NCBI GenBank assembly: GCA_046735115.1
Contig: JBKPSR010000156.1
Span: forward strand, 1 to 23,213
DNA from: JACVRW01 sp046735115
GTDB lineage: Bacteria > Actinomycetota > Thermoleophilia > Solirubrobacterales > Thermoleophilaceae
Length of the DNA: 23,213 bases
Direction of reading: 5' to 3'
Each line of letters opens with the position of its first letter. The stretch's first letter is position 1. Under the pieces are notes generated by a model. It was given only the letters and a program-made list of their open reading frames with translations, searched no databases and was not told where the DNA came from. The position numbers and the translations under genes are program-made. Positions 21,830 to 23,213 of this stretch are shown piece by piece.

Positions 21830-22369
21830 ATGAGTCAAGCATCTGCGCGGCGCGCGAACCTGCTCGGCAGCCTCGGACTGGCGGTCGCGGATCGAGTTCG
21901 TGCGGCCGGTGAGGACGAGCTCGGGCTCGGCGGCTCCGCCCCGGCGGCGATCGTGGCGCTGTCGACCTATCTCGCCGAGCAGCCGCTCGACGCGATCGGC
22001 CAGGCGTTCGGGATCACGGCGTCCGCGGTCGTGCGCCTGGTCGACCGCCTCGAGGCCGAGGGGCTCGCCGAGCGGCTGCCGGGCGCGGACGGGCGGCGCG
22101 TCTCGGTCAGGCTGACCGCGAAGGGCGAGCGGAGGGCGAAGGCGATCCTCGCCCAGCGCGAGCGCGCGTTGGGCGACGTGCTCGGCGCGCTCAGCACTGC
22201 CGAGCAGGACCAGCTCACCCGGCTGCACGAGAAGCTCCTCGCGCAGCTCCCGGAGGACGTGCCCGCGGCGGCCCGCGTATGCCGCCTGTGCGATGTCCAC
22301 GCCTGCGGCCACTACGACGGGCGCTGCCCCGTCACGCAGGGGATCGACGCGCGCGGCCTGCGCACCTGA
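21830..22369 (+). CDS. MarR-family regulator with a cysteine-rich C-terminal tail
   Basis: A 179-residue MarR protein. The winged helix-turn-helix is QPLDAIGQAFGITASAVVRL, then VDRLEAEGLAERLPGADGRRVSVRLTAKGE. After the last dimerisation helix (~120-148) a tail carries Cys151, Cys154, Cys159 and Cys166 plus His157 and His161 (VCRLCDVHACGHYDGRCPV). That spacing suits a zinc site or a redox switch and is not part of ordinary MarR folds. The ATG lies 80 bp from the divergent sigma-factor start. The strings GTTTCGA near both starts (minus 21757-21751, plus 21819-21825) form an inverted pair that might be its operator. The stop is 4 bp from the convergent gene's stop. Confidence 0.87.
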   Translation: MSQASARRANLLGSLGLAVADRVRAAGEDELGLGGSAPAAIVALSTYLAEQPLDAIGQAFGITASAVVRLVDRLEAEGLAERLPGADGRRVSVRLTAKGERRAKAILAQRERALGDVLGALSTAEQDQLTRLHEKLLAQLPEDVPAAARVCRLCDVHACGHYDGRCPVTQGIDARGLRT

Positions 22370-22373
22370 TCGC

Positions 22374-23051
22374 TCAGCCGCCGCACACTCGCGGCACCGG
22401 AACGGGAGTCCCTGCCCTCACGGCGAGCTCGCCAGGCCGGCCACGCACCTTGCAGAACGCGTAGCGACCGCTCTTGAAGTCGATCCGCATCCTGTAGGGC
22501 TGCCCGAGGACTCCGCTCCGGTTGCCCGAGGTGGGCGGAATCTCGCTCGTCACGGCGATGCACCCATAGCGGCCGATGCGCCTCGAGGGCACGGCGTCCG
22601 GCGGCGGCCGGCCCGTGCCGGGCGGATAGCCCGCGCACTCCACGCGCATGATCGGCCCGTGGAACTCGCCGGCCGCGGCGCGCCTGTTGGCATCGGTCCG
22701 GACCGACGTCTCCGCCGCGACGAGAAGCTGCCCGCGCGCCGTGACGTCCCCGCCCGCCGGCGCTCCGCGGGCGAAGCGCGGCCGCTGCTCGCGGCGCGTC
22801 TGCTCGAGCTCCGCCTGCCGGATCCGGGCGAGCTCGGCCGCATCCTTGCGCGCGTGCTCCTCCCTCGAATGCTGGATCGACGGCCAGAGGACGATCGCGA
22901 GCAGGACCGCACCGAGCGCTGCCGCTCCCAGCGCCACTCGCGCGGCGAGCGGAAGGCGACGCCAGACGAAGCCAGGCAGCTCCAGCAGCCCCGGCAGCGG
23001 CTCGTAGCGGTCGTCGACTTGGCCTTGCACCGCGACATACGATACATGCAT
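22374..23051 (-). CDS. Single-pass membrane protein of unknown function
   Basis: A ~225-residue protein from ATG 23051 (MHVSYVAVQGQVDDRYEPLP); the open frame continues to 23108 but that part overlaps the divergent gene. A short cytoplasmic segment containing RYEPLPGLLELPGFVWRRLP precedes one membrane helix (~LAARVALGAAALGAVLLAIV). It is followed by a charged coiled-coil-like stretch (REEHARKDAAELARIRQAEL, then EQTRREQRPRF) and a C-terminal domain with cysteines in VECAGYPP, YGCIAVT, YAFCKVRG and PRVCGG. The even cysteine number outside the membrane suggests disulfides. No family recognised. Confidence 0.7.
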   Translation of the reverse strand: MHVSYVAVQGQVDDRYEPLPGLLELPGFVWRRLPLAARVALGAAALGAVLLAIVLWPSIQHSREEHARKDAAELARIRQAELEQTRREQRPRFARGAPAGGDVTARGQLLVAAETSVRTDANRRAAAGEFHGPIMRVECAGYPPGTGRPPPDAVPSRRIGRYGCIAVTSEIPPTSGNRSGVLGQPYRMRIDFKSGRYAFCKVRGRPGELAVRAGTPVPVPRVCGG

Positions 23052-23111
23052 GAGGAAGTCAAGAAACCGTCCGCCGTGGAACCAGGCGATTCCCGACGGT
23101 GTAACCACGGC

Positions 23112-23213
23112 ATGCCGCGCAGGGACGACTCCGATCGCGGTCTGAGCCGGCGGCAGCTGCTGGCGCGCGGCGGCATCGCCGGCGCGACCACGGTCGCGGC
23201 GGCGGGCGGCTAC
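23112..23213 (+). CDS. N-terminus of a Tat-exported protein (truncated by the window edge)
   Basis: From ATG 23112 the 34 visible residues read MPRRDDSDRGLSRRQLLARG, followed by GIAGATTVAAAGGY. The twin-arginine motif SRRQLL plus a mild hydrophobic stretch indicates export by the Tat system of a folded, probably cofactor-bearing protein; the mature part lies beyond the window. The same frame is open back to ATG 23046, whose ATGCAT would overlap the start of the divergent gene, so the later start is preferred. The enzyme type cannot be told. Confidence 0.65.
   Translation, partial: MPRRDDSDRGLSRRQLLARGGIAGATTVAAAGGY

Overview
The window is about 23 kb of very GC-rich DNA with many GTG and TTG starts, 4-bp GTGA start/stop overlaps and short intergenic gaps. 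Gene content fits an actinomycete, and my best guess is a soil Thermoleophilia/Solirubrobacterales-type organism. That guess is inference; there is no rRNA or other phylogenetic marker here. I see no rRNA, tRNA, CRISPR array, transposase or phage gene.

Layout. (1) 1-1304: the end of a glycine-betaine-type ABC importer (permease C-terminus plus binding lipoprotein), closed by a strong terminator. (2) 1315-1888, minus: a small membrane protein and a cupin. (3) 1889-6033: a potassium module, with a KimA-type K+ symporter translationally coupled to a short KdpD-like kinase and a KdpE-like regulator, preceded by two pairs of 11-bp-spaced direct repeats. (4) 6030-9194: DsrE-like protein and MarR regulator, divergent from an MMPL exporter. 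(5) 9205-9864: a VatD/CatB-type xenobiotic acetyltransferase. (6) 9925-12871: a DUF5519-like gene divergent from soxR, with a SoxR box and a 19-bp-spaced promoter between them; soxR is followed by a zinc-ribbon membrane protein and a CPA1 Na+/H+ antiporter. (7) 12880-13003: four tandem 32-bp hairpin repeats between convergent genes. (8) 12979-15265: a GAF-PAS histidine kinase and a HAD phosphatase. (9) 15306-18663: a coupled MarR-MFS-MFS drug-efflux operon, then a frameshifted gene remnant. (10) 18934-20605, minus: GST, isochorismatase-like hydrolase and MarR. (11) 20725-21059: two very small proteins. (12) 21056-22369: a decayed ECF sigma gene divergent from a MarR with a cysteine-rich tail. 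(13) 22374-end: a membrane-anchored hypothetical protein and the start of a Tat-exported protein.

The genes centre on osmotic and ionic homeostasis (betaine uptake, K+ uptake, Na+/H+ exchange) and on chemical or redox stress (four MarR regulators, SoxR, MMPL, two MFS pumps, acetyltransferase, GST). The strongest leads for undescribed biology are the potassium module with its putative response-regulator sites, the SoxR-controlled DUF5519 gene with a probably leaderless transcript, the 32-bp hairpin array that supplies a kinase's last codons and stop, and the ECF sigma gene that has lost its C-terminal domain.
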